Source: Pseudomonadota bacterium
GTDB taxonomy: Bacteria; Bdellovibrionota_C; UBA2361; OMII01
Assembly (NCBI GenBank): GCA_026390555.1
Contig: JAPLFS010000064.1
Span: 19,046-83,045 of the forward strand
Reading direction: 5' to 3'
DNA length: 64,000 bases
Positions 8,830 through 16,962 of the stretch are shown in pieces. Both the position numbers and the translations under genes were made by a program. The notes beneath the pieces were generated by a model, which saw only the letters and a program-made list of their open reading frames with translations, made no database searches and was not told the origin of the DNA. The first letter of the stretch is position 1; each line of letters starts with the position of its first letter.

Positions 8830-9796
8830 GTCAACATACCGTATTGAGTATAAAGGGGAGCTTGGACGGCTCGACCGTGTGCTGGTTGCTGAATTAGCAG
8901 AGAGCTTGGCCTGCAGTCGTTCGCAGGTAGAGCGTTGGATAGAGCAGGGCAGGGTAACCGTAGATGGTCAGCAGGTCCTTAAGCCAGCGTTCAAGGTCGA
9001 GAGTGCTGCGATTATCGAGCTTCTATCGGTCGAAGAGCCCACGACGACTCTGCAACCCCTTCAGTTATCCCTTGAGATCCTTTTTGAGGACAAGCATCTA
9101 CTAGTGATCAATAAACCACACGGACTATCGATGCATCCAGGCGCCGGCAACGCTACACATACATTAGCCAATGCGGTCGTAGGCCATGTTGGAAAGGTGC
9201 AGTTGCAAGTCGGGGAGGCTAATCGCCCAGGGATTGTGCACCGTCTTGATAAAGATACGACCGGTATAGTTGTTGTAGCCAAGTCAACGGTGGTGCATGC
9301 CGCACTCTCTAAACAGTTCGCCGAACGCAGCATTGATCGGCGTTATTGGGCGCTCGTATTTAGCACGCCACGTTCTGTAAGAGCTATTCAACAGCAGGAT
9401 CAAGGCGAGGTGCAGGCACCGATCGGACGACATCCGACTAATAGAAAGATAATGGCAATAACTGAGCAGGGCCGCCCCTCACTGACCCGTTGGCGAGTGC
9501 TTGAGAGGTTCTCGCACGGAACGTTACTGGAGTGTGTTTTGCAGAGCGGACGAACTCATCAGATCCGTGTGCATATGACCTCGATCGGGTCGCCGTTGAT
9601 TGGGGATAAATCGTACGGAGATCTATCAAATCTTCCTAAGGCGTTGAAGGATGCTTCGACTGAATTCGGACGACAGGCCCTGCATGCAGCAACGCTCAGT
9701 TTTATCCATCCGATAAGCTCTGAGCAATTGACCTTTAGCGCCCCCCTACCGCAGGACTTTAAAGCGTTGGTTGAGCTGTTTCGCACATCCCATTAA
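8822..9796 (+). CDS. rluD: RluA-family 23S rRNA pseudouridine synthase (RluD-like)
   Basis: Isomerises uridines, most likely in helix 69 of 23S rRNA. An N-terminal S4 RNA-binding domain (about residues 18-65) precedes the catalytic domain, in which Asp143 sits in the family motif HRLDKDTTG. The later SGRTHQIRVH and GDKSYG blocks are present. The 324-residue length and the S4 domain fit RluD better than RluA or RluC, but the exact target uridines are inferred. The start overlaps ribF. Confidence 0.9.
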   Translation: MSKSTYRIEYKGELGRLDRVLVAELAESLACSRSQVERWIEQGRVTVDGQQVLKPAFKVESAAIIELLSVEEPTTTLQPLQLSLEILFEDKHLLVINKPHGLSMHPGAGNATHTLANAVVGHVGKVQLQVGEANRPGIVHRLDKDTTGIVVVAKSTVVHAALSKQFAERSIDRRYWALVFSTPRSVRAIQQQDQGEVQAPIGRHPTNRKIMAITEQGRPSLTRWRVLERFSHGTLLECVLQSGRTHQIRVHMTSIGSPLIGDKSYGDLSNLPKALKDASTEFGRQALHAATLSFIHPISSEQLTFSAPLPQDFKALVELFRTSH

Positions 9797-9798
9797 TC

Positions 9799-10260
9799 GT
9801 GCGCGGGCCTGTCGTGTTCGGGGGTACGGTTTCGTACTACCTAGATGGCAAGTACCACTGGGTGACGAACGGAGCACATTGGCAGACGGGAGAGAATTCC
9901 TCGGCGCAATGTGCGCACAAGTTCGTGGAACCCTTCGATGCCCGTGGATGCCGAATCCCGAAAGCGGTTTCGGGATTTCGAGGGGCGGAGTTGTGCTATC
10001 AGTATGGGCCAAAGACATACAATGTGCGAAATGGGGAGACCTATTTTGCAACTTGGGTGTCGAGGGGTGGGCAGATTCAGTTGGTGTGGGTGAAGATTGA
10101 AAATCCTTCTCCTTCTCCTTCTCCTGCTCCTGCTCCGGCTTCGATCGAACCCACCCCAGCTGATGAGGTTGAAGTTGCTCCTATGGTGGAAGATCTGATT
10201 CCGATCCCGCAGAGAAAAGACATCCCTGCGAGTCCCGGGCCAGTTCTTCCCCCAAGGTAG
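9799..10260 (+). CDS. Orphan hypothetical protein with Pro/Ser/Ala repeat tail
   Basis: GTG-initiated ORF of 153 residues beginning 2 bp after the rluD stop. I do not recognise a family. The first 95 residues are rich in Trp, Tyr and Cys (for example GKYHWVTNGAHW and GAELCYQYGPKTY), resembling a small beta domain. A hexanucleotide-derived PSPSPSPAPAPA run and an acidic, proline-rich tail follow. No signal peptide is visible. The opposite strand is also open here, so coding on the plus strand is not certain; the aromatic-rich composition and the hairpin just after the stop favour it. Confidence 0.45.
   Translation: MRGPVVFGGTVSYYLDGKYHWVTNGAHWQTGENSSAQCAHKFVEPFDARGCRIPKAVSGFRGAELCYQYGPKTYNVRNGETYFATWVSRGGQIQLVWVKIENPSPSPSPAPAPASIEPTPADEVEVAPMVEDLIPIPQRKDIPASPGPVLPPR
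10105..10140 (+). repeat. Hexanucleotide tandem repeat (CCTTCT/CCTGCT)
   Basis: Six consecutive 6-bp units: three CCTTCT, two CCTGCT and one CCGGCT. They encode alternating Pro-Ser and Pro-Ala. Length changes by whole units would keep the frame. Confidence 0.8.
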
Positions 10261-10277
10261 GTTGCTTAACAGGTTCA

Positions 10278-10318
10278 GACACGTGCAATGAATTCCATTC
10301 ATTGCACGTGTCGTTTCT
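10278..10318 (+). terminator. Strong 15-bp hairpin terminator
   Basis: The arms GACACGTGCAATGAA (10278-10292) and TTCATTGCACGTGTC (10298-10312) are perfect complements around a 5-nt loop, followed by GTTTCT. It lies 17 bp after the orphan ORF and probably closes the ribF-rluD-orphan transcript. The downstream T-tract is weak. Confidence 0.65.
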
Positions 10319-10801
10319 ACTCAACTTTCCTATCTTTCTATAGTAATCTTTGCGCTTTGAGAGGGATCTTCAGAGTGATTCAGCCCGCTGTTACAGCATC
10401 CCTCGTGCGGTAAGCGATCACCGGACTCCGTCCTTGCCTAAGCAGAAAGCACGATTTTATTTTGAGGCTTAGCCCCTGTAATACTTCGGCACCAGTGACC
10501 GCATGATCAATTAGCTGATGGATAGTGCGGAATTTAATTTTAAAGCAGGTTGATTTTTTAAGAGGAATTCAAGCGCCGAGCACGCAGGGATGCTCGGAGC
10601 AAAATTCCCACTGAGCGTATCCATCGAGTGCTCTGCGCTTAACTATTAAGCATTGGCAAAAAGGTATTAAATATCTTCGCGTTCACAATAGCTCGTGCGA
10701 AAGAAAAAATTATACACAAAAAAAAATAATTATTTCAATAGGTTGCTAGCTGATGGCATTCATCTAGTGGTTTTTATCCATCTCAAAATTTATTAAGTAC
10801 G
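10319..10801. other. Intergenic region before the SulP/Dab island
   Basis: I see no ORF here. It contains one hairpin-forming segment: outer arms GGAATT (10564-10569) and AATTCC (10603-10608) enclose an inner stem CCGAGCA (10576-10582) and TGCTCGG (10591-10597). From about 10680 the sequence becomes strongly AT-rich with an A8-9 run, typical of upstream regulatory DNA. Confidence 0.5.
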
Positions 10802-10831
10802 TTGACTAAATTTTCTGATTGCTCTTATCAT
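10802..10831 (+). promoter_or_regulatory. Putative promoter of the SulP-dab operon
   Basis: TTGACT (10802-10807) and TATCAT (10826-10831) are separated by 18 bp, close to the sigma-70 consensus, and lie about 115 bp upstream of the sulP start. Matching is by eye only. Confidence 0.4.
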
Positions 10832-10890
10832 CATAGCGTAGTGTACCAATATGCCGAGCCGTAGCCTGCCGCTATAAGACGACTAGACTC

Positions 10891-10920
10891 GACCTTAAGG
10901 TCTAATAATTAGTTTATTAG
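10891..10920 (+). promoter_or_regulatory. Palindromic operator-like sites upstream of the SulP gene
   Basis: A perfect 12-bp palindrome GACCTTAAGGTC (10891-10902) is followed directly by the inverted repeat CTAATAA / TTATTAG (10902-10908 and 10914-10920). Both lie between the putative promoter and the start codon, where a repressor or a leader-RNA structure would act. No regulator gene is adjacent. Confidence 0.4.
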
Positions 10921-10945
10921 TTCTAATCGTTTAGTAAGGAGTTCT

Positions 10946-12583
10946 ATGGTCTCGTCTGTAACGCCAAAAGTGGCGCAATCTCTTCCATTATCTAAAATCC
11001 CATCTGATGGCCTGAAAGGTTTATCCGAGAACTGGAAGAGTGATCTAATCTCAGGACTTTTAGTCTCCTTGATTGCGTTACCGCTCTGCCTCGGTATTGC
11101 TATGGCAAGCGGCTTCCCGGCGTTTGGTGGTGTTGTGACTGCAATCATTGGTGGCCTTGTGGTCGGGCCTTTGTGTGGTTCGCAGTTAACCATTAAAGGT
11201 CCCGCAGCAGGGCTGATTGCGATCGCAATTGCATCAGTTGAGATGCTTGGACAAGGAAATAATTTTAATGGCTATCGCTACACTCTGGCGGTAATTGTCT
11301 TTGCAAGTGCAATTCAGATTATTTTTGCTTGGTTCAAGCTAGGTCGTTTTGTGGATTTCTTTCCGGCGTCTGTTGTGCACGGCATGTTGGCGGCAATCGG
11401 CATTATTATATTTTCAAAACAGATTCATCCACTACTTGGGGTGAAGGCACTTTCAAAGAATTCAATCGATCTTTTAATTGAGATACCACACTCTCTGGTT
11501 ACCATGAACCCTGAAGTTGCACTGATTGGGGTAACGAGTGTTCTGATCGTCATTTTTGCAACGACCATCTTTGGACGTATCGCGCGCTATTTCCCTGGGC
11601 CGTTACTCGCCGTTCTCGCGGGAGTTGGTTTCTGTCTGTATTTCGATTTTCAGCACCCGCACGACTACAAGTGGTATTCATTGAACTACTTTATTGATGA
11701 TAAATACTTGGTAAGTATTCCACAGAATTTCTTGGCAGGAGTTACGTTTCCAGATTTTTCTCAGCTGTTTAGTATGACATCACTTCAGTTTGTGTTGATG
11801 TTTGCTTTGATTGGTTCGCTTGAGGCACTGCTCACTTCAAAAGCAGTCGACGGGCTTGATCCTTATAAACGAAAAGCCAACATGAATCGCGATTTAATGG
11901 CAGTTGGTTTCGGCAACTTGCTCTGCGGATTTGTTGGTGGTTTGCCGATGATCTCAGAGGTGGTGCGTTCTTACGCAAATATAAGCTATGGAGCGCGAAC
12001 TCGTTGGGCTAACTTCTTTCACGGTGCATTTTTGCTGATTTTTGTAGTGCTCCTTGCGCCAGTGATTCACCTGATACCTATTGCTGCATTGGCGGGCGTG
12101 CTTTGTGTTACTGGATACCGTTTGGCTGCACCTAAACATTTCCTTGAATGCAAAGATATTGGTATAGAACAACTGATTATATTTACGGTGACTATAATTG
12201 GAACATTAATGACCGACCTTTTGGTTGGCGTGTTCTTGGGCATTATTGCTAAAGTAGTGGTTTGCACATTTTTAGGTGCGCCCATTAAGTACTTCATCAG
12301 GCCAGTTCTCGCGGAGGAAGAGGGTGCTGATTCTCCTTATCTGATTACGCTGCCAGAGGTGTGCTCATTTGCTAACGTGATTGGTTTCAAAAGAGCGATC
12401 GAACGTTCGCGGGGGCGGGCTGTTACGTGTGATTTTTCTAGGACCATTTTAGTTGAGCATACCTTTATGAAGCAGGTGAGAGAATTGGAGCAGGGTGAAG
12501 AGCGATCAGTTAATCTGATAGGTCTCGACAGACTTGTCCCGGTGAGTAGCCACTCAAGCGCAACTCGTAGGATTGTTCGTTGA
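10946..12583 (+). CDS. SulP-family anion transporter, probable bicarbonate uptake
   Basis: Integral inner-membrane permease of the SLC26/SulP family. The N-terminal block LISGLLVSLIALPLCLGIAMASG and the PAAGLIAIAIA segment match the TM1-TM3 core that forms the anion site, and 10-12 hydrophobic helices follow. The C-terminal ~75 residues are a short remnant where a STAS domain would sit. A TAAGGAG ribosome-binding site precedes the ATG. SulP proteins carry sulfate, bicarbonate or other anions. Placement directly upstream of dabA suggests bicarbonate, which is inference. Codon use is AT-richer than in flanking genes, consistent with acquisition by transfer. Confidence 0.88.
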   Translation: MVSSVTPKVAQSLPLSKIPSDGLKGLSENWKSDLISGLLVSLIALPLCLGIAMASGFPAFGGVVTAIIGGLVVGPLCGSQLTIKGPAAGLIAIAIASVEMLGQGNNFNGYRYTLAVIVFASAIQIIFAWFKLGRFVDFFPASVVHGMLAAIGIIIFSKQIHPLLGVKALSKNSIDLLIEIPHSLVTMNPEVALIGVTSVLIVIFATTIFGRIARYFPGPLLAVLAGVGFCLYFDFQHPHDYKWYSLNYFIDDKYLVSIPQNFLAGVTFPDFSQLFSMTSLQFVLMFALIGSLEALLTSKAVDGLDPYKRKANMNRDLMAVGFGNLLCGFVGGLPMISEVVRSYANISYGARTRWANFFHGAFLLIFVVLLAPVIHLIPIAALAGVLCVTGYRLAAPKHFLECKDIGIEQLIIFTVTIIGTLMTDLLVGVFLGIIAKVVVCTFLGAPIKYFIRPVLAEEEGADSPYLITLPEVCSFANVIGFKRAIERSRGRAVTCDFSRTILVEHTFMKQVRELEQGEERSVNLIGLDRLVPVSSHSSATRRIVR

Positions 12584-12631
12584 AATCTAGCAAAATCTAG
12601 GAAAAGTCCTTTTGTGCAAAGCTAACCTGTT

Positions 12632-15595
12632 ATGGAACATCAACACAAAGAAGCTGACCGGCTTATCCATATACTTGAAGAAATTGCTGAACTTCTTCCG
12701 TCGCAAGGACCCATCGATGTTTTTATACATCACAATACGCTGCATGCGTTTGAGCATCTTGCTTTTGAGGATGCGGTTGAAGAGGCGGCACAGGTTTATG
12801 GAGCGCAGGCATTCCTTCCTGAACAACGCTATCTTGATGAATACCAAAGTGGTCGAATAAGCGAACAAGATCTTGAAAAGATAGTAGTTCAACTTATAAA
12901 AGATCCTCAAATATTCTGGGGTTATTCAGAGCATGATCTGCTTAAGAAGTTTCTCGTTACGGCTCCACCGGTCGAGAGTTTTCAGCAAGTCAAATGGTTA
13001 CTAAGAGAATCGGCAGACAGAATCCCATTGCAAAACATCTCAGACAACATTCTTCGAGTCTGGCTTGAGCAGCATGCAAACGGAAGAAAAACTGACGGAC
13101 TTCATCGCCTAAATCATGAGACGGCTGAAAGTCTCGAAGCGCTTATTAGGGCAGTTCCGCGAGGGGATGATGTAAAAAGCTCTGAAAGATTTATTCTTTG
13201 GGCTGCGGTACTTCTCTCTGTGTCTGATGCGTGGAATCATAGTCAACCGCATACAAAGAACATTGAATTTGATATCTGCGAGGAGATGATAAATCCATTA
13301 CTCATTCGTTTCAGTGAAGAGTACCTTGATCTTGGATTCTCTAACCAGTTAATGCCAGGCAGAGCTCTGGGTATGTTGCCAGCTTTTCTTGCGCTGGTAG
13401 AACGTGCGCACTATGCCATTCCAAAGTGGCTGGAGCCGCTCCGATTTGATCTTGAGATTTATCGAAAGCAGGATAATCCTCTTGATCTCCTCAAAGAGCT
13501 CCTCAGTGACTTCAGAGTTGAGGAGGTCGAACAGCGGTCATTTTTGCTTCAGGAGGCACTCTCACTCAAAGGATGGGCGGGCTATGTTGCGTTGGTTGAA
13601 AATAAACCGGAGATGCTGCAGGACCAACAAGATGAAATTAAACCTAAGTTGCTCGATTTTTTGAATGTGCGACTGATCGTGAAAAAGTATGCGCAGCATT
13701 CTTTTTTGTATCGTTCAAAAGTTGCAGAGACGCCAAAAGAGAGCACTGAACTAAAGACCATAGATGCAGTTTATTGTTTTGCATATCATGTGCTTAGTTT
13801 TATTTCAGCACAGGGAATTGGGGAATTATTTTTGAGTGATTCAGCAACGGCTGCAGCACTCTTGCGCTGCCTGCTCTCCTTCGATGAAGTTCGCCGCCGC
13901 CGCCTTTGGCATCTTGCGTACGAGAATAATTTCTATTCACGAACACTAAATGCTCTCGCACATCATTCACAAAAGATATCGAGTGACATAAAGAGACCCC
14001 AAGCTCAGTTTCTCTTTTGTATTGATGACCGTGAAGAATCTATACGGCGACATTTGGAGGCAAGTAGTGATTCTTATCAAACTTTTGGCACTGCTGGTTT
14101 CTTTGGAATCGATGCCAACTATACTTTGATGAGCGGTACTTCTGCTCCTTATTGCCCGGTCATTATTAAGCCTACCCATGCAATTCGTGAAATTCCGAAA
14201 GAGGGGCTGGAGGTACGACTTTCGCAGTATCGCAAGAAGCAAGAGGCGTGGTTTCGTGTCTCAGGCTACGTTAATCGCGGTTCGGGATCGATAGTTCATA
14301 GCCTTGTCCTCTCTCTCGCTGGATGTATATCAGTCATCCCTATGATTTTTGGTGTCATTGCTCCGCGTAGTTTGCAGATCCTCAGTCGATTATTTGGAGG
14401 AGAATCAGTGATTCCTCATGATCTAGCGGAATTAAAGCTAGATACTGATATTGCTGAATTAAAGCTTGATTCCGATGGATCCACTGGCTCTGATATGCCG
14501 GGATATACGTTGGATGAGATGGCCGAGCGAGTCACAAACGTTCTCCGAGGTATTGGTTTAATTGATAATTTCTCTGATTTAATTTTCCTGATAGGGCATG
14601 GCTCGTCGAGCCGAAATAATCCACTGCGGTCGGCGTATGATTGCGGCGCCTGTGGCGGACGTCCAGGGAGAATTAATGCGCGTGCATTCAGCATTATGGC
14701 GAATAATCCACAGGTACGAGCCTTGGTTGTATCTCGATTTGGTATCTCCATTCCACAACGGACACATTTTTTTGGGGCATTTCATAATACTTGCAGCGAC
14801 CAGATAGAATATTTTGATAACGAAAAATGTCCGGAGCTGCTTTTGCCACTACTTGAGCAGGTAAAGGGTGATTTGAAGAGTGCAACCAAGCAAAATGCAC
14901 TCGAACGTTGCCGTCGCTTCGTCCGTTCACGGGTCAAGAATAGTGATCAGGCTGCCCAAGAGGCGCTTGCGCGTTCATACATGCTTGCAGAGGCGCGACC
15001 TGAGTATGGACATGCGACTAATGCGATGTGCATCGTTGGGCCTCGACAATTAACCACGGGGCTGTTTCTCGATCGACGTTCTTTTTTGGTTTCGTATGAT
15101 CCAAAGATTGATGCTGAAGCGAATATCCTGCTTGGTATTTTGAGAGCCGTTGTTCCTGTTTGTGGCGGTATTAATCTTGAGTATCTCTTTTCTGCTATGG
15201 ACAATGAAGTTTATGGAGCAGGAACAAAATTACCTCATAATATCGTCTCATTAGTTGGTATCATGAACGGAACTTCAAGCGACTTGAGGACCGGGCTTCC
15301 GACGCAAATGATAGAAATACATGAGCCCGTGCGTCTGCTCCTGGTCGTTGTCTGCCAGAGGGCTCAGATTGAACGTGTGATTGAGTCGGAGGAGAATATA
15401 AAGCGTTGCTTTAATGGCGGGTGGATTAGGCTTGTGCTCTGGAATCCAGATACGCATGAGTTGGAGTGGAGGCTGCCGACGGGTTGCTATCAAAGATTCG
15501 AGCCATCTACGGAAATTCTCCTTCAGGTAAAGAAGTATAGTGACTGGTTTATGGGCAAGTCTAATCATCTTTCATTTGTCGAGATCGCGCATTGA
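12632..15595 (+). CDS. dabA: DabA (DUF2309), carbonic-anhydrase-like subunit of DIC uptake
   Basis: Large cytoplasmic UPF0753/DUF2309 protein (987 aa). In characterised DAB systems DabA resembles a beta-carbonic anhydrase and works with a membrane DabB to trap CO2 as bicarbonate. The expected zinc-site residues are all visible: Cys463 and Asp465 in FCIDDREES, His656 in LIGHGSSS and Cys671 in YDCGACGGRPG. The N-terminal PIDVFIHHNTLHAFE block is also typical. It starts 48 bp after the SulP gene without a strong ribosome-binding site and its stop overlaps the next gene's possible TTG start. Substrate direction is inferred from the family. Confidence 0.93.
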   Translation: MEHQHKEADRLIHILEEIAELLPSQGPIDVFIHHNTLHAFEHLAFEDAVEEAAQVYGAQAFLPEQRYLDEYQSGRISEQDLEKIVVQLIKDPQIFWGYSEHDLLKKFLVTAPPVESFQQVKWLLRESADRIPLQNISDNILRVWLEQHANGRKTDGLHRLNHETAESLEALIRAVPRGDDVKSSERFILWAAVLLSVSDAWNHSQPHTKNIEFDICEEMINPLLIRFSEEYLDLGFSNQLMPGRALGMLPAFLALVERAHYAIPKWLEPLRFDLEIYRKQDNPLDLLKELLSDFRVEEVEQRSFLLQEALSLKGWAGYVALVENKPEMLQDQQDEIKPKLLDFLNVRLIVKKYAQHSFLYRSKVAETPKESTELKTIDAVYCFAYHVLSFISAQGIGELFLSDSATAAALLRCLLSFDEVRRRRLWHLAYENNFYSRTLNALAHHSQKISSDIKRPQAQFLFCIDDREESIRRHLEASSDSYQTFGTAGFFGIDANYTLMSGTSAPYCPVIIKPTHAIREIPKEGLEVRLSQYRKKQEAWFRVSGYVNRGSGSIVHSLVLSLAGCISVIPMIFGVIAPRSLQILSRLFGGESVIPHDLAELKLDTDIAELKLDSDGSTGSDMPGYTLDEMAERVTNVLRGIGLIDNFSDLIFLIGHGSSSRNNPLRSAYDCGACGGRPGRINARAFSIMANNPQVRALVVSRFGISIPQRTHFFGAFHNTCSDQIEYFDNEKCPELLLPLLEQVKGDLKSATKQNALERCRRFVRSRVKNSDQAAQEALARSYMLAEARPEYGHATNAMCIVGPRQLTTGLFLDRRSFLVSYDPKIDAEANILLGILRAVVPVCGGINLEYLFSAMDNEVYGAGTKLPHNIVSLVGIMNGTSSDLRTGLPTQMIEIHEPVRLLLVVVCQRAQIERVIESEENIKRCFNGGWIRLVLWNPDTHELEWRLPTGCYQRFEPSTEILLQVKKYSDWFMGKSNHLSFVEIAH

Positions 15596-16962
15596 GTGAA
15601 ATATTTATGAATACCGTTACTCTATCAACAACTATTGCGCAGGCAATTATCGGAGCGCCTTTGTTGGCATTATTTTTTATTATTTGCGATCGTATTTTTC
15701 GGCACGAGGTTCGCGAATTTTACATCGAAAAATGCTTGATGATCTCTCAGGCGATCTCAATAGCAGCGGTAATAATCTGCTCTTATTGGGTGATTATAGA
15801 GGGCAGGACAATTGAGGTGCTTCAGATGCGAATCTTAAGTTTCTCCACTCAGGATCTGATTTTCTCCTTACGGATTGATTCAACGTCCGTATTCTTTGTC
15901 ATGATGAGTTGTATTCTGGGCGGAGTTGTGGGGCTTTTCGCCTCTCGCTATCTTCATCGAGATCCGGGCTATTTTCGGTTTTTTATTTTATATCATATTT
16001 TTCTGCTTGGGGTGCATGCTATTTTTCAGGGGGCAGGATTGCCAAGCATCTATATTGGATGGGAGTTAATTGGAATTACCTCAGCGCTTTTGATCTCATT
16101 CTTTGCGTTTCGTAAGCAGACGGTAGCCAACTCACTTCGAGCATTCTGGGCGTATCGCATAACTGACTCAGGTATTCTAGTTGCAACACTATTGGCGATG
16201 CATCAAGGGATCGATCAATTTAATGCAGCGCATTGGCATACACAATTCTTTATCCCTTTTGCATGTCTCTTGTCAGCTATTGGTAAGTCGGCGCAATTTC
16301 CATTTGGTCACTGGCTTCCAAAGGCCATGGAGGGCCCAACTCCCTCTAGCGCAATTTTTTATGGGGGGCTCTCGGTTCACGCTGGCATGTATTTAATGTT
16401 GCGGGTATCAGAAGTTTATGGCCTTCCGCTGATAGTTGCTGTTGCCATGATAATTATTGGTGCTATTACCTTGTGGTATGGAACCGTCGTTGGCAGAATT
16501 CAAAGTGACGCTAAAAGTGTACTTGCCTACGCTTCGATGGCGCAGGTAGGGCTTATGTTTGTCGAAATTGGCCTGGGCTTGAACTCTCTCGCGATTTTTC
16601 ACTTTGTTAGTCACGCGATGTTAAGAACCTATCAACTCTTGAATGCTGCCTCTTTAATGCACGACCGCTATGCCTTTGAGCATGTGCTTGGACGAGACCA
16701 GGTAAAATTCCAGCCCGTGCAGGGAGAGAGAGCTTTTTCTCAATATGCCTACGCATTTTGGGAGAGTACTGGTGGGATCTTTGGCAGGTTGAGTCTTCTG
16801 GTATTTGCAGAGTTTCTTGCACGTTCAGTGCGTGCTTTTGAAGAGTGGCTCAGCGGAATTATTCTTGTTGTGGCGCGAAGAATAATTTTTTGGGTGAACC
16901 ATCCAATCAAAGGTTTCGTGATTACGCTTCACAAAGTTTCAGATAACCGGGATTCTTTATGA
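15592..16962 (+). CDS. dabB: DabB-like proton-conducting membrane subunit (NuoL type)
   Basis: Multi-spanning protein of the proton-conducting NuoL/MrpA family, the expected partner of DabA. Key ion-path residues are present: Glu158 in IGWELIG and Lys232 in GKSAQFPFGHWLPKAM (numbered from the TTG). The usual SALIHA segment reads SAIFYGGLSVHAG here. Two starts are possible: TTG 15592, overlapping the dabA stop, or ATG 15607, which lies 12 bp after it; neither has a strong ribosome-binding site. At 456 residues it is shorter than NuoL. The 3' end overlaps the next gene by an ATGA. Confidence 0.87.
   Translation: MSEIFMNTVTLSTTIAQAIIGAPLLALFFIICDRIFRHEVREFYIEKCLMISQAISIAAVIICSYWVIIEGRTIEVLQMRILSFSTQDLIFSLRIDSTSVFFVMMSCILGGVVGLFASRYLHRDPGYFRFFILYHIFLLGVHAIFQGAGLPSIYIGWELIGITSALLISFFAFRKQTVANSLRAFWAYRITDSGILVATLLAMHQGIDQFNAAHWHTQFFIPFACLLSAIGKSAQFPFGHWLPKAMEGPTPSSAIFYGGLSVHAGMYLMLRVSEVYGLPLIVAVAMIIIGAITLWYGTVVGRIQSDAKSVLAYASMAQVGLMFVEIGLGLNSLAIFHFVSHAMLRTYQLLNAASLMHDRYAFEHVLGRDQVKFQPVQGERAFSQYAYAFWESTGGIFGRLSLLVFAEFLARSVRAFEEWLSGIILVVARRIIFWVNHPIKGFVITLHKVSDNRDSL

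Noticed and set aside
9841..10302. 153-residue minus-strand ORF opposite the orphan ORF
   Set aside because: It reads through the terminator-like hairpin and is very Arg-rich from the GGAGAA complement; the plus frame has more protein-like composition.
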